Origin: a virus
Virus record (IMG/VR): IMGVR_UViG_3300022841_000510
Location: 1 to 58,056 of that record
DNA length: 58,056 nt
Direction: 5' to 3' (one strand)
Part shown: in pieces, positions 1 through 7,855 of the stretch
Layout: each line of letters begins with the position of its first letter
Position numbering within the stretch: position 1 is the first letter of the stretch
The notes under the pieces: generated by a model
Seen by the model: the letters and a program-made list of their open reading frames with translations, nothing else
What the model was told of the DNA's origin: nothing
The model's database searches: none
Program-made: the position numbers and the translations under genes

Positions 1-64
1 CTGCTCCTTCAATTGAAATATTACATTCAAAGCATTCTTCTTTATCTTTATATAATCTGTACAT
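1..64 (-). CDS. Partial small protein running off the left edge
   Basis: An ATG at 64 opens a frame that stays open to the window edge (21 codons). It begins MYRLYKDKEECFECNISIEGA. A TATTTATAAT box lies 23 nt upstream, as for many genes here. The start vaguely recalls small T4-like capsid or prohead proteins that open with a short ECxISVEGA-type segment, but so little is visible that I assign no function. Confidence 0.5.
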   Translation of the reverse strand, partial: MYRLYKDKEECFECNISIEGA

Positions 65-87
65 GTACTACGTTAGTATGTTTATGT

Positions 88-97
88 ATTATAAATA
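88..97 (-). promoter_or_regulatory. TATTTATAAT box (putative late-type promoter)
   Basis: The minus strand reads TATTTATAAT 23 nt before the ATG at 64. The same box precedes several virion genes. Promoter function is inferred from recurrence and position only. Confidence 0.4.
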
Positions 98-126
98 TGG
101 AGTATTCATCAAGTACGTTACTTTGT

Positions 127-282
127 TTAGTTTAATACTGTGTTTTCTAAGACTCTTTCTCCCTCTAACTGTAGGTCAAGAGATAATAACGTACATAGGT
201 TACAGAATACTTCTGGTGTTCTTAAACATAACTGTACTAAGTCTTCATCTGCTACGTGTTTAAACATTTCTTTTAGTTCCAT
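127..282 (-). CDS. Small hypothetical protein, 51 aa
   Basis: An ATG at 282 lies 3 nt after the stop of the glucosaminidase gene and opens a 51-residue frame ending in TAA. The product starts MELKEMFKHVADEDLVQLCL and ends ENTVLN. It is acidic, probably helical, with three cysteines in the middle. The tight spacing fits translational coupling. I do not recognise a family. Confidence 0.55.
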   Translation of the reverse strand: MELKEMFKHVADEDLVQLCLRTPEVFCNLCTLLSLDLQLEGERVLENTVLN

Positions 283-285
283 AGA

Positions 286-813
286 TTAGTTAAAGTACTC
301 AGTTAGATTTTCTCTTAGTACTACTCTCTTTAGGTTTTTTACGTAGGTTGGACTTTCTGCGTAAGACTTTCCTAAGGCTTTATAGTACTGCTTCTTCGTT
401 TTTGCTTTATTCATATAACGGGCTTGGTAGAATGCGTAATCATATACAGACTCCTTCCAGTTCTTATAAAATGCATGATTATACCTTGTACCTTGAGCAG
501 TTCTTATTCTAGCTGCTGCTTCACGCATTCCAAAAAGGTTATTGTTAACCTTATATATCTTACTTTCCCAGTGACCAGTTTCTAGTATCGACTGTGCTAA
601 TACTATTGATGGGAACCGTACATGTAGGTCCTTGAGAAGTTTTATTAGATTAGCTTGGCTAAAAGTATCAGTGTTTACGTATACAGTGTCATATTGAGTT
701 TTAACATGTGCTTCACTAAAAGCATTTACTTGTTGAGTCACTCTGGATGCTCCTACTATAATACAAATAATCCCTAAAATTAATAGTGTTGTGGTTTTAC
801 TTTTAAATAACAT
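286..813 (-). CDS. Membrane-anchored glucosaminidase-like peptidoglycan hydrolase
   Basis: The 175-aa product has an N-terminal hydrophobic segment (about residues 8-22), a signal anchor or signal peptide, followed by a glucosaminidase/FlgJ-type muramidase domain. The core motif SIVLAQSILETGHWES puts the likely catalytic glutamate at E78. NNLFGM (about 91-96) and the later YxxAFYQARY region are also typical of the family, which cleaves the glycan strand of peptidoglycan. It lies outside the amidase/holin lysis pair at 26-27.5 kb. It could therefore act on the cell wall during lysis, or be a secreted or virion-associated lysin; the sequence does not decide between these. The upstream gap (814-901) shows nothing definite. 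Confidence 0.8.
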   Translation of the reverse strand: MLFKSKTTTLLILGIICIIVGASRVTQQVNAFSEAHVKTQYDTVYVNTDTFSQANLIKLLKDLHVRFPSIVLAQSILETGHWESKIYKVNNNLFGMREAAARIRTAQGTRYNHAFYKNWKESVYDYAFYQARYMNKAKTKKQYYKALGKSYAESPTYVKNLKRVVLRENLTEYFN

Positions 814-901
814 AACTTTATTTTTCTTTTATCTATTACTTAATATAAGCAAAATACATCTTGAAAACAACTATTATACAAACTATTGTAATATAATCTG
901 C

Positions 902-1558
902 TTATCCGGGCTTACTTATATAATCCTCTGGTTCTTCTTTCTGTGATAACCCTAACTTTTCATACATTTCCTGCTGGTATTCGTCAAGTTCCCATGTCGG
1001 TTCAGTGCCGTGTGTATCTTTTGCGGCATAGTCCTCTATGTGTATGATTTCTTTTGGTGTAAACATATTACCAACTGTAAGGAAGTAGCAGTTATAACAT
1101 ATAAGTTGAATATTAGCTAACAGGTAGTTTGATTTATTACCGTCTAAGAAGTTTAGAAGTAGAGGCATTTTATAATCCGTAACTCTTCTCTCTGCCATCT
1201 TACACGTAATACACTCTTCTGCTATAAATCCCTCTGCGATAAGTCTATGCTTTATCTTTTCAGGTTTAAAAGAGTGCGGGGTAGCTCTCCCTTCTATAAT
1301 GTCCATTAAGCTTATAACATCATTCTTCCTCTTAGCATTCAAGTACTTAGGAATACCTTTTCCGTGTTGGTTTAAATGTTGCTCAAATAGGTTATTGTAA
1401 CCTTCCTCTGTAGCGTCATAAAACTTTGCCCACTTTTTATAGTGAGGGTATGAGACAGATAAATACCTAGCTCCAGCTCTGTTGGACTGAGTTTTACTCA
1501 TAGCAGTTAGCATCTGCTCTTTGCTTAGGTCCTTACGTGGTCTTCCTTCTGATGGCAT
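902..1558 (-). CDS. HNH-fold-like protein with degenerate active site
   Basis: A 218-aa protein. Residues about 17-48 look like a helix-turn-helix segment (SNRAGARYLSVSYPHYKKW). A treble-clef zinc-binding core follows, with CITC near residue 116 and CYNC near 154, separated by LLLNFLDGNKSN and NIQLIC. This spacing matches HNH homing-type nucleases, where LxxDHxDGNxxNN precedes NLxxLCxNCH. Here the first histidine position is occupied by N/F and the last CH is CY. The fold looks kept while the catalytic histidines are gone, so it may be a DNA-binding protein derived from an HNH nuclease. The C-terminus is acidic. It lies upstream of a small zinc-finger gene, spaced 7 nt. Confidence 0.6.
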   Translation of the reverse strand: MPSEGRPRKDLSKEQMLTAMSKTQSNRAGARYLSVSYPHYKKWAKFYDATEEGYNNLFEQHLNQHGKGIPKYLNAKRKNDVISLMDIIEGRATPHSFKPEKIKHRLIAEGFIAEECITCKMAERRVTDYKMPLLLNFLDGNKSNYLLANIQLICYNCYFLTVGNMFTPKEIIHIEDYAAKDTHGTEPTWELDEYQQEMYEKLGLSQKEEPEDYISKPG

Positions 1559-1565
1559 CCTTAAT

Positions 1566-1781
1566 TTAATCTTCGTTTTTTACTTCATCCTTAAAGATAT
1601 GTTTATACTCGTTATGATCTAGTATTACTGTCTCCTGGTATGTATTATCTCCCTTACCTTTAGTTATAGTTACCGGTCTTTTAGGTTTTACTGTAGAACA
1701 TTCTACACACACCTTAGTGTTCGGGAGGGCTTTGAGTCTCCCCGGTGCTATCTCTTCACCGCATCCATTACAACTTTGCAT
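1566..1781 (-). CDS. Small DksA/TraR-like zinc-finger protein, 71 aa
   Basis: I place the start at the ATG at 1781 (MQSCNGCGEEI). The longer reading from 1874 would overlap the preceding gene by 77 nt and adds a sequence that looks non-coding. The product has CxxC...CxxC (C4, C7, C24, C27), a single C4 zinc finger of the DksA/TraR or zinc-ribbon type, followed by a basic linker and an acidic tail. Such small phage proteins may bind RNA polymerase or DNA. There is no direct evidence of role here. Confidence 0.6.
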   Translation of the reverse strand: MQSCNGCGEEIAPGRLKALPNTKVCVECSTVKPKRPVTITKGKGDNTYQETVILDHNEYKHIFKDEVKNED

Positions 1782-1797
1782 AAGTATTTTTATTTTA

Positions 1798-2190
1798 TTA
1801 TTCACTTGTATATATATAGGCGTAAAGTTCAGATGAGTCTTTAAAGGTATATGATTCACCGTCCCCGTCTTCATCTACCCACTTCAAAATTTCCCCTTTA
1901 CTACCTTTCCTGCTGTGAAGATACCACCAAACTACATCTGCTATTTCTGGTTCACTTGTAAAGTCTATTAGGTCTTCAATAGCATCCCAGTATGGATTTA
2001 CTAACGTACTTGTGTCGACTCCATGCTCTCGAAGCATAGCTCTTTCACTATCTATTAGCTTCTCTAAACAGTCTATAAGATTGCAGAATCCTTTCTGCTC
2101 ACCTTCGCTATTTCCTTCTAACTTCTCTGTAACTAATTTTACACCGAGTAGCTTTTCTAAATTACTTTTTATAAAGTTATCGTCTGTCAT
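1798..2190 (-). CDS. Acidic hypothetical protein, 130 aa
   Basis: The ATG at 2190 overlaps the stop of the preceding small gene in an ATGA arrangement, suggesting coupled translation. The product is acidic and predicted mainly helical, with a WWYLHSRKGS segment near residue 88 and an acidic stretch WVDEDGDGESY. I do not recognise a domain. Confidence 0.6.
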   Translation of the reverse strand: MTDDNFIKSNLEKLLGVKLVTEKLEGNSEGEQKGFCNLIDCLEKLIDSERAMLREHGVDTSTLVNPYWDAIEDLIDFTSEPEIADVVWWYLHSRKGSKGEILKWVDEDGDGESYTFKDSSELYAYIYTSE

Positions 2191-2348
2191 GTCTTTACTA
2201 CTCGTAAGCTAAATAATTCTAGGAAGTTTGTTACTGTTAGATTCTTTGTTTGAGCAAAAGTTTCAATAGCAGTTGTCATGTTAGGAAACTCTTTAACTGA
2301 TATCATCTCTTCTATAGCTTCTCCTTTAATGTAAAATCCAATATTCAT
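2187..2348 (-). CDS. Small hypothetical protein, 53 aa
   Basis: An ATG at 2348 overlaps the stop of the upstream gene (ATGA), and its own TGA overlaps the ATG of the downstream gene (ATGA). This double coupling strongly suggests a real gene. The product starts MNIGFYIKGEAIEEMISVKE and ends SLRVVKT. It is short and helical with no recognised family. Confidence 0.65.
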   Translation of the reverse strand: MNIGFYIKGEAIEEMISVKEFPNMTTAIETFAQTKNLTVTNFLELFSLRVVKT

Positions 2349-2671
2349 ATATTTTCTATTAATTTTTTAATTTCACCACACTTAGTATAGTCTTCATCCT
2401 CTTCTGCGTACCGTAGCATAGTGTATAACAGGTCTCTGTACTGATTCTTCTTTATTACATAGTCTTGGTTATGGTAAGGGATTCTAAACGCTATAAACCT
2501 ATCTTTACCTTTCTCAATAGCAGTTAACAAGTTTACGTATAAAGTACTAGTCAGCACTTCTCTAAAAGAATCACCGTTGAGAGACTCTATAACTGCATCT
2601 CTCAGTTCTTGATCCTCTTCCCCTCCTAGTAATTCTATATCTAGGTATATAATAGGTGTATCTTCTTTCAT
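2345..2671 (-). CDS. Hypothetical protein, 108 aa
   Basis: A small acidic protein with a C-terminal DEDYTKCGEIKKLIE segment, resembling the short helical UVR-type motif (EDYxxCAxIRDxI) that many unrelated proteins carry. A TATTTATAGC box lies just upstream (2673-2682), so it may head the small-gene operon down to position 1566. No function is assigned. Confidence 0.6.
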   Translation of the reverse strand: MKEDTPIIYLDIELLGGEEDQELRDAVIESLNGDSFREVLTSTLYVNLLTAIEKGKDRFIAFRIPYHNQDYVIKKNQYRDLLYTMLRYAEEDEDYTKCGEIKKLIENI

Positions 2672-2672
2672 G

Positions 2673-2682
2673 GCTATAAATA
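2673..2682 (-). promoter_or_regulatory. TATTTATA-type box
   Basis: The minus strand reads TATTTATAGC immediately upstream of the ATG at 2671, with one base between. If it is a promoter, the mRNA would be nearly leaderless, as inferred for the boxes at 45845 and 55161. Confidence 0.35.
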
Positions 2683-2724
2683 TAGTTACTTATTAGGTCT
2701 CATACAACTATTAAGTTATTTTTA

Positions 2725-3915
2725 TTAACTTAGATTAATTAAACTATTCTGGTATTCATTCATTTTTGATATAGTGATTGTTAAACTTCCTATTGTAAAG
2801 CTACCTACCTCACCACTATCTTTAATAATACGGGATAGTATTTGTAGAGTATTTAGATCTTCTTGAACAAACGTATTACCGTCTACCTTTACTAAAATCT
2901 CATTAGTCTTCTCAGCTTCTAAAGGTTTTACCCTTTCATTCAAGTCTATGATAGTATTAGGCTGTTCCTCTTTAATATAATTTTTAATTAGAGTTGGCAT
3001 GTTTCCTTCATCGACATAAATCGTATCACACCAAGGTTCTAATACTTCTAAAAGACCAGGGTACCCTTTTAAAACTACTATTCCGATATTGTATTTAGGA
3101 GGTACGATAGGTTTCATTAACGAATCGTGCATTACGAAATGCCCCCACTTCCGTATAAAGTTACGGGTTGATCTTTTATTCTGTGCTAACCATTCTGGAC
3201 TATCCTCATATATGGACTTTGCTTTGTCTACTGTATTTCTCCTACTCCCTCTACAGGTCATATGATAAACTGTACCATGCCAGGTCTGTACAAAGGTTAT
3301 ACCGTCTAGCAAAAACCTATTAAAAATATCCGAGTCTTCTTTTGACTGCGGTGCATATAAAGGATCATGTCCTCCAATAGATTGAAAATCTTCTACGTAA
3401 AAAGCCCAGGGAGCAAATATACCTTCAGTTGTATCTTGCTCAGGGAAAGCATTTGATAAGTACTTTAGTAATTCTTCTTCTTTAAATTCTTCAGGCTCTA
3501 CTCCGAAGTCTTTTAAAATCTTCTCAGGTCCGTCAGGATGCAGTGGAGGTTCGATACGAGTTAGTGATACGATTGTACGAGGTTTTAGTTCCATTTCAAT
3601 AGCATCTAACGCACCAGGACATAAATACATGTCAGCATGGTATATCATTGCTATTTTATTAGTAGCTACTTCGTTGATTAGAGTATCGTAGAGTATAGTA
3701 TGTCCTAATCTATCAGGGCCTGGGTTTCTATGTGCTTTGAATAACGGGTCTTTATCCATCATTTCTAGACACCAGTCCCAAGTACCGTCTGAGGAGGCAT
3801 CATCTGCAACACATATTTCTACTTCATGTCTTCCTTGGTGTTTACGGATAGAATCGTAAGACCATTTGAGATATTTTAGATTGTTCCTTCCGGGTTGAAT
3901 TAGACTTATTTTCAT
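2725..3915 (-). CDS. GT2-family glycosyltransferase
   Basis: A 396-aa protein starting MKISLIQPGRNNLKYLKWSY. The nucleotide-binding half shows CVADDASSDGTWDW (about 35-48), the usual GT-A D-D-S/A-D pattern. A DxD-like ADMY follows near residue 94, which would hold the metal and sugar nucleotide. A segment near 190 (HDPLYAPQSKEDSDIF) fits the acceptor side with its conserved ED. The last ~130 residues form a separate alpha/beta region of unknown function. It is the last gene of a glycan module of five glycosyltransferases, an aminotransferase and two methyltransferases. Donor and acceptor cannot be told from sequence. Confidence 0.8.
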   Translation of the reverse strand: MKISLIQPGRNNLKYLKWSYDSIRKHQGRHEVEICVADDASSDGTWDWCLEMMDKDPLFKAHRNPGPDRLGHTILYDTLINEVATNKIAMIYHADMYLCPGALDAIEMELKPRTIVSLTRIEPPLHPDGPEKILKDFGVEPEEFKEEELLKYLSNAFPEQDTTEGIFAPWAFYVEDFQSIGGHDPLYAPQSKEDSDIFNRFLLDGITFVQTWHGTVYHMTCRGSRRNTVDKAKSIYEDSPEWLAQNKRSTRNFIRKWGHFVMHDSLMKPIVPPKYNIGIVVLKGYPGLLEVLEPWCDTIYVDEGNMPTLIKNYIKEEQPNTIIDLNERVKPLEAEKTNEILVKVDGNTFVQEDLNTLQILSRIIKDSGEVGSFTIGSLTITISKMNEYQNSLINLS

Positions 3916-3931
3916 TGGTTTTTATATTGTC

Positions 3932-4825
3932 TTATAGTTCTATGTTAAAGTATTTCTTAGCGTAGAGTTTCCTAACTTCTGGGTAGAAGTCTATGTCTCT
4001 ACCAACACGTTTCCAGCACCTACCGTCTTTACCTAGTATTATGTCGCTATTCTCTAAAGGCTCTTTTCTCAGGTCTACAGGTTCCCATTTTTTATGGTGA
4101 AATTGTATTCCGTTCATTTCAAGATGGGGGTTAGAGTTAATATTATTTCTACTTCCAGCATCATCTTCATTACCTGTTATTGTAGACTTCCCTATTATCT
4201 TATGTTTTGAATATGGAGAGTTACAGAAGTATGTAAAGTTATCGCTCCTATCGTGTAAGGATGCTACTTTGTTTAGGAACGGCTTAATAAGTTTAATGTG
4301 GTAGTCTGGAAATATTAAGTGTTTAGGCATTTTAGTGTACGGGGAATATTCTAACAGTTCAACTGTTCTTAAGTACCAGTCGTCATCTTCCATACTCGGA
4401 TAGTACCTATACCTTTCATCCCACCATCCCATCCGAACAATAGTTTTTTTATGTAAAGCAATACAGTTGAACGAGTTTAAGTGTATCTGTTCTAGTTGAG
4501 GTTTTGAACTAAGTATGTTATTTAGTACTTGAAACCAGTCCTCATCGAAAATCATATCGTCACAGGTTAGTATTACCCAGTCTGTTTTACTTTCCACTGT
4601 GACACGGTTCCAGGCCTTAGTTAAACCCTCATTTTCAGGATTATAAATAACCCTTACGTTTGAAAAGTTCTTATCAATCTCTTTAATGTCTTCTAAGTCT
4701 TCTCCTGTTGTATTATTATCGAATACGATAATGTTAAATAACGGCGACAGGGACTCGATACATCTCTTAAGAGCTTTTCCCCGGTAATAACTTACAATTC
4801 CTATTGTTATATCTTGCTCTTTCAT
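3932..4825 (-). CDS. GT2-family glycosyltransferase
   Basis: A 297-aa GT-A enzyme. IGIVSYYRGKALKRCIESL opens the fold, IVFDNNTTGED gives the first acidic motif, NEGLTKAWNR is the conserved loop, and LTCDDM near residue 90 is the DxD equivalent. MEDDDWYLR near 165 is the ED motif of inverting GT2 enzymes. Its start overlaps the stop of the methyltransferase gene in an ATGA arrangement, so the two are probably made together. Confidence 0.8.
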   Translation of the reverse strand: MKEQDITIGIVSYYRGKALKRCIESLSPLFNIIVFDNNTTGEDLEDIKEIDKNFSNVRVIYNPENEGLTKAWNRVTVESKTDWVILTCDDMIFDEDWFQVLNNILSSKPQLEQIHLNSFNCIALHKKTIVRMGWWDERYRYYPSMEDDDWYLRTVELLEYSPYTKMPKHLIFPDYHIKLIKPFLNKVASLHDRSDNFTYFCNSPYSKHKIIGKSTITGNEDDAGSRNNINSNPHLEMNGIQFHHKKWEPVDLRKEPLENSDIILGKDGRCWKRVGRDIDFYPEVRKLYAKKYFNIEL

Positions 4826-5367
4826 TTTGTAAATATTGATATAGAGGGCCAGTTTGAGTTTAGTACTTTATAACCTACCTTCTCCTTTACTGAATTTATA
4901 GGTGTATATTTGTAAGTCTTCATCCATTCTACGTCATCTCTTTGTTTACTACCGCCTTCGAAAATAACGGTACTTCCGTTAGGAACAGCTTCGTATGTTT
5001 TAGCTATAGTATCTCCGGTGTTAGAGATATCTAAATGCAGGAGGTCGAAAGGTTCTGGTTCTCTAAGCCACTCGTAATAGTCTTGATGCTTAAATTCTAC
5101 GTACTCACTTAGGTCATGGTTCTCTAAGTTTCTTTTTGTTTCCTCTAGAGTTGTATGTTTATATTCGTAACTCTCCCATAAGTCATAACAGTATATTTTA
5201 CCTCTCCCTAATTGTTTTAAAGCTAAAGCTATTGATACTGTTGAATAACCGTATAGACATCCAAATTCAATTACTTTAAGGGGTTTTAATTCTAAAATAG
5301 TTTCATACAGAGTCTTACCTAGGTTATTTTTAGAGTAAGATGATGTAATTTGTATAGGCGAGTACAT
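4822..5367 (-). CDS. SAM-dependent methyltransferase
   Basis: A 181-aa class I (Rossmann) methyltransferase. The SAM-binding motif is VIEFGCLYGYSTVSIAL (about 34-50), with E/D at strand 2 (IYCYDLWE) and LLHLDISNTGD near 110. The domain resembles the Methyltransf_24 type often placed beside glycosyltransferases. Within the sugar module it probably O-methylates a sugar or transferred glycan (inference). It couples to the downstream glycosyltransferase by ATGA. Confidence 0.7.
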   Translation of the reverse strand: MYSPIQITSSYSKNNLGKTLYETILELKPLKVIEFGCLYGYSTVSIALALKQLGRGKIYCYDLWESYEYKHTTLEETKRNLENHDLSEYVEFKHQDYYEWLREPEPFDLLHLDISNTGDTIAKTYEAVPNGSTVIFEGGSKQRDDVEWMKTYKYTPINSVKEKVGYKVLNSNWPSISIFTK

Positions 5368-5369
5368 TT

Positions 5370-5972
5370 TTACTTAGTTGCAACTGTTTTTAACATAGGG
5401 TCTCTATCTCCTTTCCAATTCCACTCAGTAACTATAGTATCTGAGAAACCTAACTTTGTCATCATAGCATGTATTTTAGGAGAAGTATAGCAGTTCTGAT
5501 GATATTGACCTTCACCGTGTTGACTTCCAAATAACATTGCTGTAATGTATCCCCATCTATTATCTTGATTATATGAATATGTGCCGAACCAGTGTTGTTT
5601 ATTAATATCTTTCTCTTCAAGACTGTAGAAGTCTTTCCAGTCGTCTTTCGCTGCTAACCATGCTATGACTACCTTTTCAAAATTAGGTACAGAGAATTCT
5701 ATTTTACCTCCTGGTTTTAATACTCTTTTAATTTCTTCGAATATTTTCTTCTCTTCGATAAAGGATAAATGTTCTATAAATCCATCTGCTATAATTTCAT
5801 CTACTTCCCCATCTCTGTAAGGTAGGTTGAACACATCATAGTTAAATATCTTAGCATCATAAGGAAATTCTAAGTATGGGTACCTTTTCCTAATAACTTC
5901 CATACTGTCTTGATCGATGTTAACATAACCCTCTAATAGGTTAGAAGCACATCCTAAATTTAATTTAATCAT
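5370..5972 (-). CDS. SAM-dependent methyltransferase (Methyltransf_11/COG4627-like)
   Basis: A 200-aa protein starting MIKLNLGCASNLLEGYVNID. The N-terminal LNLGCA plus GYVNID pattern is typical of the short predicted methyltransferases found in polysaccharide clusters. FIEHL and LKPGGKIEFSVPNF follow as motifs IV and V. It lies 2 nt from the aminotransferase stop and probably acts on the same product. The exact substrate is unknown. Confidence 0.75.
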   Translation of the reverse strand: MIKLNLGCASNLLEGYVNIDQDSMEVIRKRYPYLEFPYDAKIFNYDVFNLPYRDGEVDEIIADGFIEHLSFIEEKKIFEEIKRVLKPGGKIEFSVPNFEKVVIAWLAAKDDWKDFYSLEEKDINKQHWFGTYSYNQDNRWGYITAMLFGSQHGEGQYHQNCYTSPKIHAMMTKLGFSDTIVTEWNWKGDRDPMLKTVATK

Positions 5973-5973
5973 A

Positions 5974-7167
5974 TTAATATCCTTTCTTTATTGTCTTAAC
6001 TATATATTCTCTCTCTTTATCAGTTACCCACCACCCTACAGGTATAGATACTACTTTCCCAATCGTTTTCTCTAACGTAGGTAAACTCGACCTAAACTCC
6101 TGTAAGCAGCTATGCTGATCGTTCCTTTCATGAACTTGTGATACAGTTATACCATTGTTTTTCATATGTTTTGTAAAAGCATCTCTATCTTCTACTAGTA
6201 AACTATATATCCAGAAAGCAGATTCCATGTTACTATGTCGTTTTAGTAATGTAATGTTCTTTACATTCTGTAGATGTTTGTCGTAGTACTTCGCATTACT
6301 TTTATGCCTACCTACTATCTCTTTAAAATAGTTTAAGTTCTCAATACCTACTGTAGCGCTTACATCGTTCATATGGAACTTAAAACCCCATTCCGGTATG
6401 TCTTGTTCGCATCTAAAATCTTTTCTATCTGATTCTCTATCTATACCATACCATCTTTGAAGCTTAGCTCTTTTGTATAATCGTTCATGAGGGAGTGATA
6501 ATAAACCTCCATCAATAGAAGTAATATGTTTGGTAGCTTGAAATGAATGCATTACTATATTACCGTGGTTACCTATATACTTTCCTTTGTACTTAGACCC
6601 GAAAGAATGAGCTCCGTCTTCAATAACGGCAGGAGCGAATCCGTAGAGGTGTTTCGCTTTTTTCTGAATTTCTTTAATTTTATCTAGGTCGTTTGGGTAA
6701 CCTCCCCAATGTACTAACATAATAGCTTTAGTTTTTGAAGTAATCTTTCTCTCTAAGTCATCTAAGTCCATATTAAGAGTTTCAGGGTCTATATCTACCC
6801 ACTTTATTTTTAAACCGTTACCTAGTATAGGGAAGTTAGAAGCAGTACAGGTTAACGGAGTAGCTAAAACTTCATCTCCTTCTTCTAATCCAGGCCAGTT
6901 CTCATCCCAAGAAGCTATTCCCTCGTACTGTGCAACATTAGTCTGTGGTGATCTAAGTAGGTGTAATGCTAGATGTAAGGCAGAGGTTCCGGAATTAACT
7001 GTTATTAGTTTATCATTACCGAGTAAGTCTTTTAAATTCTCTTCAAACTCATCTACTTTAGGTCCCTGTCCTATAAAGCCGCTATTTAATACCTTTCCAA
7101 CTTCAACTGCTGCCGAAGGAGCCATAAATACCTTAAATAAAGGTATAGCCGGTTTCTTATTTTTCAT
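5974..7167 (-). CDS. DegT/DnrJ/EryC1/StrS-family sugar aminotransferase
   Basis: A 397-aa PLP enzyme of fold type I that aminates keto-sugar nucleotides. NSGTSALHLAL (about 58-68) binds the cofactor phosphate, VIEDGAHSFGSKYKGK carries the pyridine-nitrogen aspartate D184, and SFQATKHITSIDGG has the Schiff-base lysine at K213. The acceptor region FRCEQDIPEWGFKFHMNDVSATVG is also typical. Length and motif order are those of a full active enzyme. Its presence means the module builds an amino sugar and does not only transfer host sugars. A matching 4,6-dehydratase is not in this window. Confidence 0.88.
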   Translation of the reverse strand: MKNKKPAIPLFKVFMAPSAAVEVGKVLNSGFIGQGPKVDEFEENLKDLLGNDKLITVNSGTSALHLALHLLRSPQTNVAQYEGIASWDENWPGLEEGDEVLATPLTCTASNFPILGNGLKIKWVDIDPETLNMDLDDLERKITSKTKAIMLVHWGGYPNDLDKIKEIQKKAKHLYGFAPAVIEDGAHSFGSKYKGKYIGNHGNIVMHSFQATKHITSIDGGLLSLPHERLYKRAKLQRWYGIDRESDRKDFRCEQDIPEWGFKFHMNDVSATVGIENLNYFKEIVGRHKSNAKYYDKHLQNVKNITLLKRHSNMESAFWIYSLLVEDRDAFTKHMKNNGITVSQVHERNDQHSCLQEFRSSLPTLEKTIGKVVSIPVGWWVTDKEREYIVKTIKKGY

Positions 7168-7787
7168 AATGTTTCGTAAAATTTATTTTGTTTTTCTTGC
7201 TTCTCGATACTTTTCTCATGTTTAAAGGCATATTCCTCCCTAAGTGGTAATGCACTTTCAAGTAAGTAACCCTCTAGAACCTCATGCACTTTATTCTTCC
7301 ACTTAATTTTCCCGTTATTAGCGTAGATACGGCTTTGTAAGTCTGGGAAATTAATCCATCCTTTATCGTTAACATTCCATCTCCACTTTAGTATATGTTC
7401 TTTTGTGATTCCTTTAACAGTATTAACCCTAGGTACTAGTATCATGTCTACATCGTTATTTTCTAGTATCTGAGGTATCTTTTTCATAAAAGTCTCTGTA
7501 GGCATTTCATCTGCATCGATGTTTATTATGAAGTCTCCTGTGCAGAGAGCAGTTAGGTGGTTTTTAAACCTATCAAAATGCCCGTCAAACGGGTAGTTAT
7601 GCCATCGGTAAGTATTTACATTAACTGTAGATGTTCTTAAGTACCATTCTACCTCAGAAGAACCGTTTAAATTATCGTAAAGAACGACTATTTCATCCTC
7701 AGACCGTTTGTGTTTAGTTAAAAAAGAAACTAACTTCTCTATTTCCGGTAACTCGTCTTTTACTGTGATTGCATATGATAATTTCAT
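7164..7787 (-). CDS. GT2-family glycosyltransferase
   Basis: I place the start at the ATG at 7787 (MKLSYAITVKDE), giving 207 aa. The upstream in-frame ATG at 7817 would read through a terminator hairpin and the promoter-like box at 7790-7801. Motifs: EIVVLYDNLNGSSE (first acidic motif), FDRFKNHLTALCTGDFIINIDADEM with the DxD equivalent IDADE near residue 116. W/H-rich segments near 160-180 are like those in WaaE/LPS-type transferases. It overlaps the aminotransferase start by 4 nt (ATGA). Confidence 0.78.
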   Translation of the reverse strand: MKLSYAITVKDELPEIEKLVSFLTKHKRSEDEIVVLYDNLNGSSEVEWYLRTSTVNVNTYRWHNYPFDGHFDRFKNHLTALCTGDFIINIDADEMPTETFMKKIPQILENNDVDMILVPRVNTVKGITKEHILKWRWNVNDKGWINFPDLQSRIYANNGKIKWKNKVHEVLEGYLLESALPLREEYAFKHEKSIEKQEKQNKFYETL

Positions 7788-7789
7788 TA

Positions 7790-7801
7790 CTGTAATATAC
7801 G
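7790..7801 (-). promoter_or_regulatory. TATATTACAG box behind a terminator
   Basis: The minus strand reads CGTATATTACAG, close to TATATTAAAG, 2 nt upstream of the ATG at 7787 and directly after the terminator at 7802-7825. The pairing supports a new transcript starting here for the sugar aminotransferase group. Confidence 0.45.
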
Positions 7802-7825
7802 AAAAAAACCCTTGCAATGCAAAGG
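7802..7825 (-). terminator. Intrinsic terminator
   Basis: Reading on the minus strand, CCTTTGC and GCAAGGG form a 7-bp stem (one G-T pair) with a 3-nt loop, followed by seven T. It ends transcripts coming from 11.0-7.86 kb. Confidence 0.75.
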
Positions 7826-7855
7826 CTTTCTACTATTCTTATAAAGTTTATTATG

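Noticed and set aside
63-263. Plus-strand frame near the left end as a membrane protein
   Set aside because: It is antisense to two minus-strand frames in a genome where every supported gene is on the minus strand. Its hydrophobic look comes from AT-rich complement.
1782-1874. Longer start for the DksA-like protein
   Set aside because: It overlaps the preceding gene by 77 nt. The ATG at 1781 gives a compact zinc-finger protein in the gap.
7788-7817. Earlier start of the glycosyltransferase gene
   Set aside because: It would translate a terminator and its T-run. The ATG at 7787 follows the promoter-like box.
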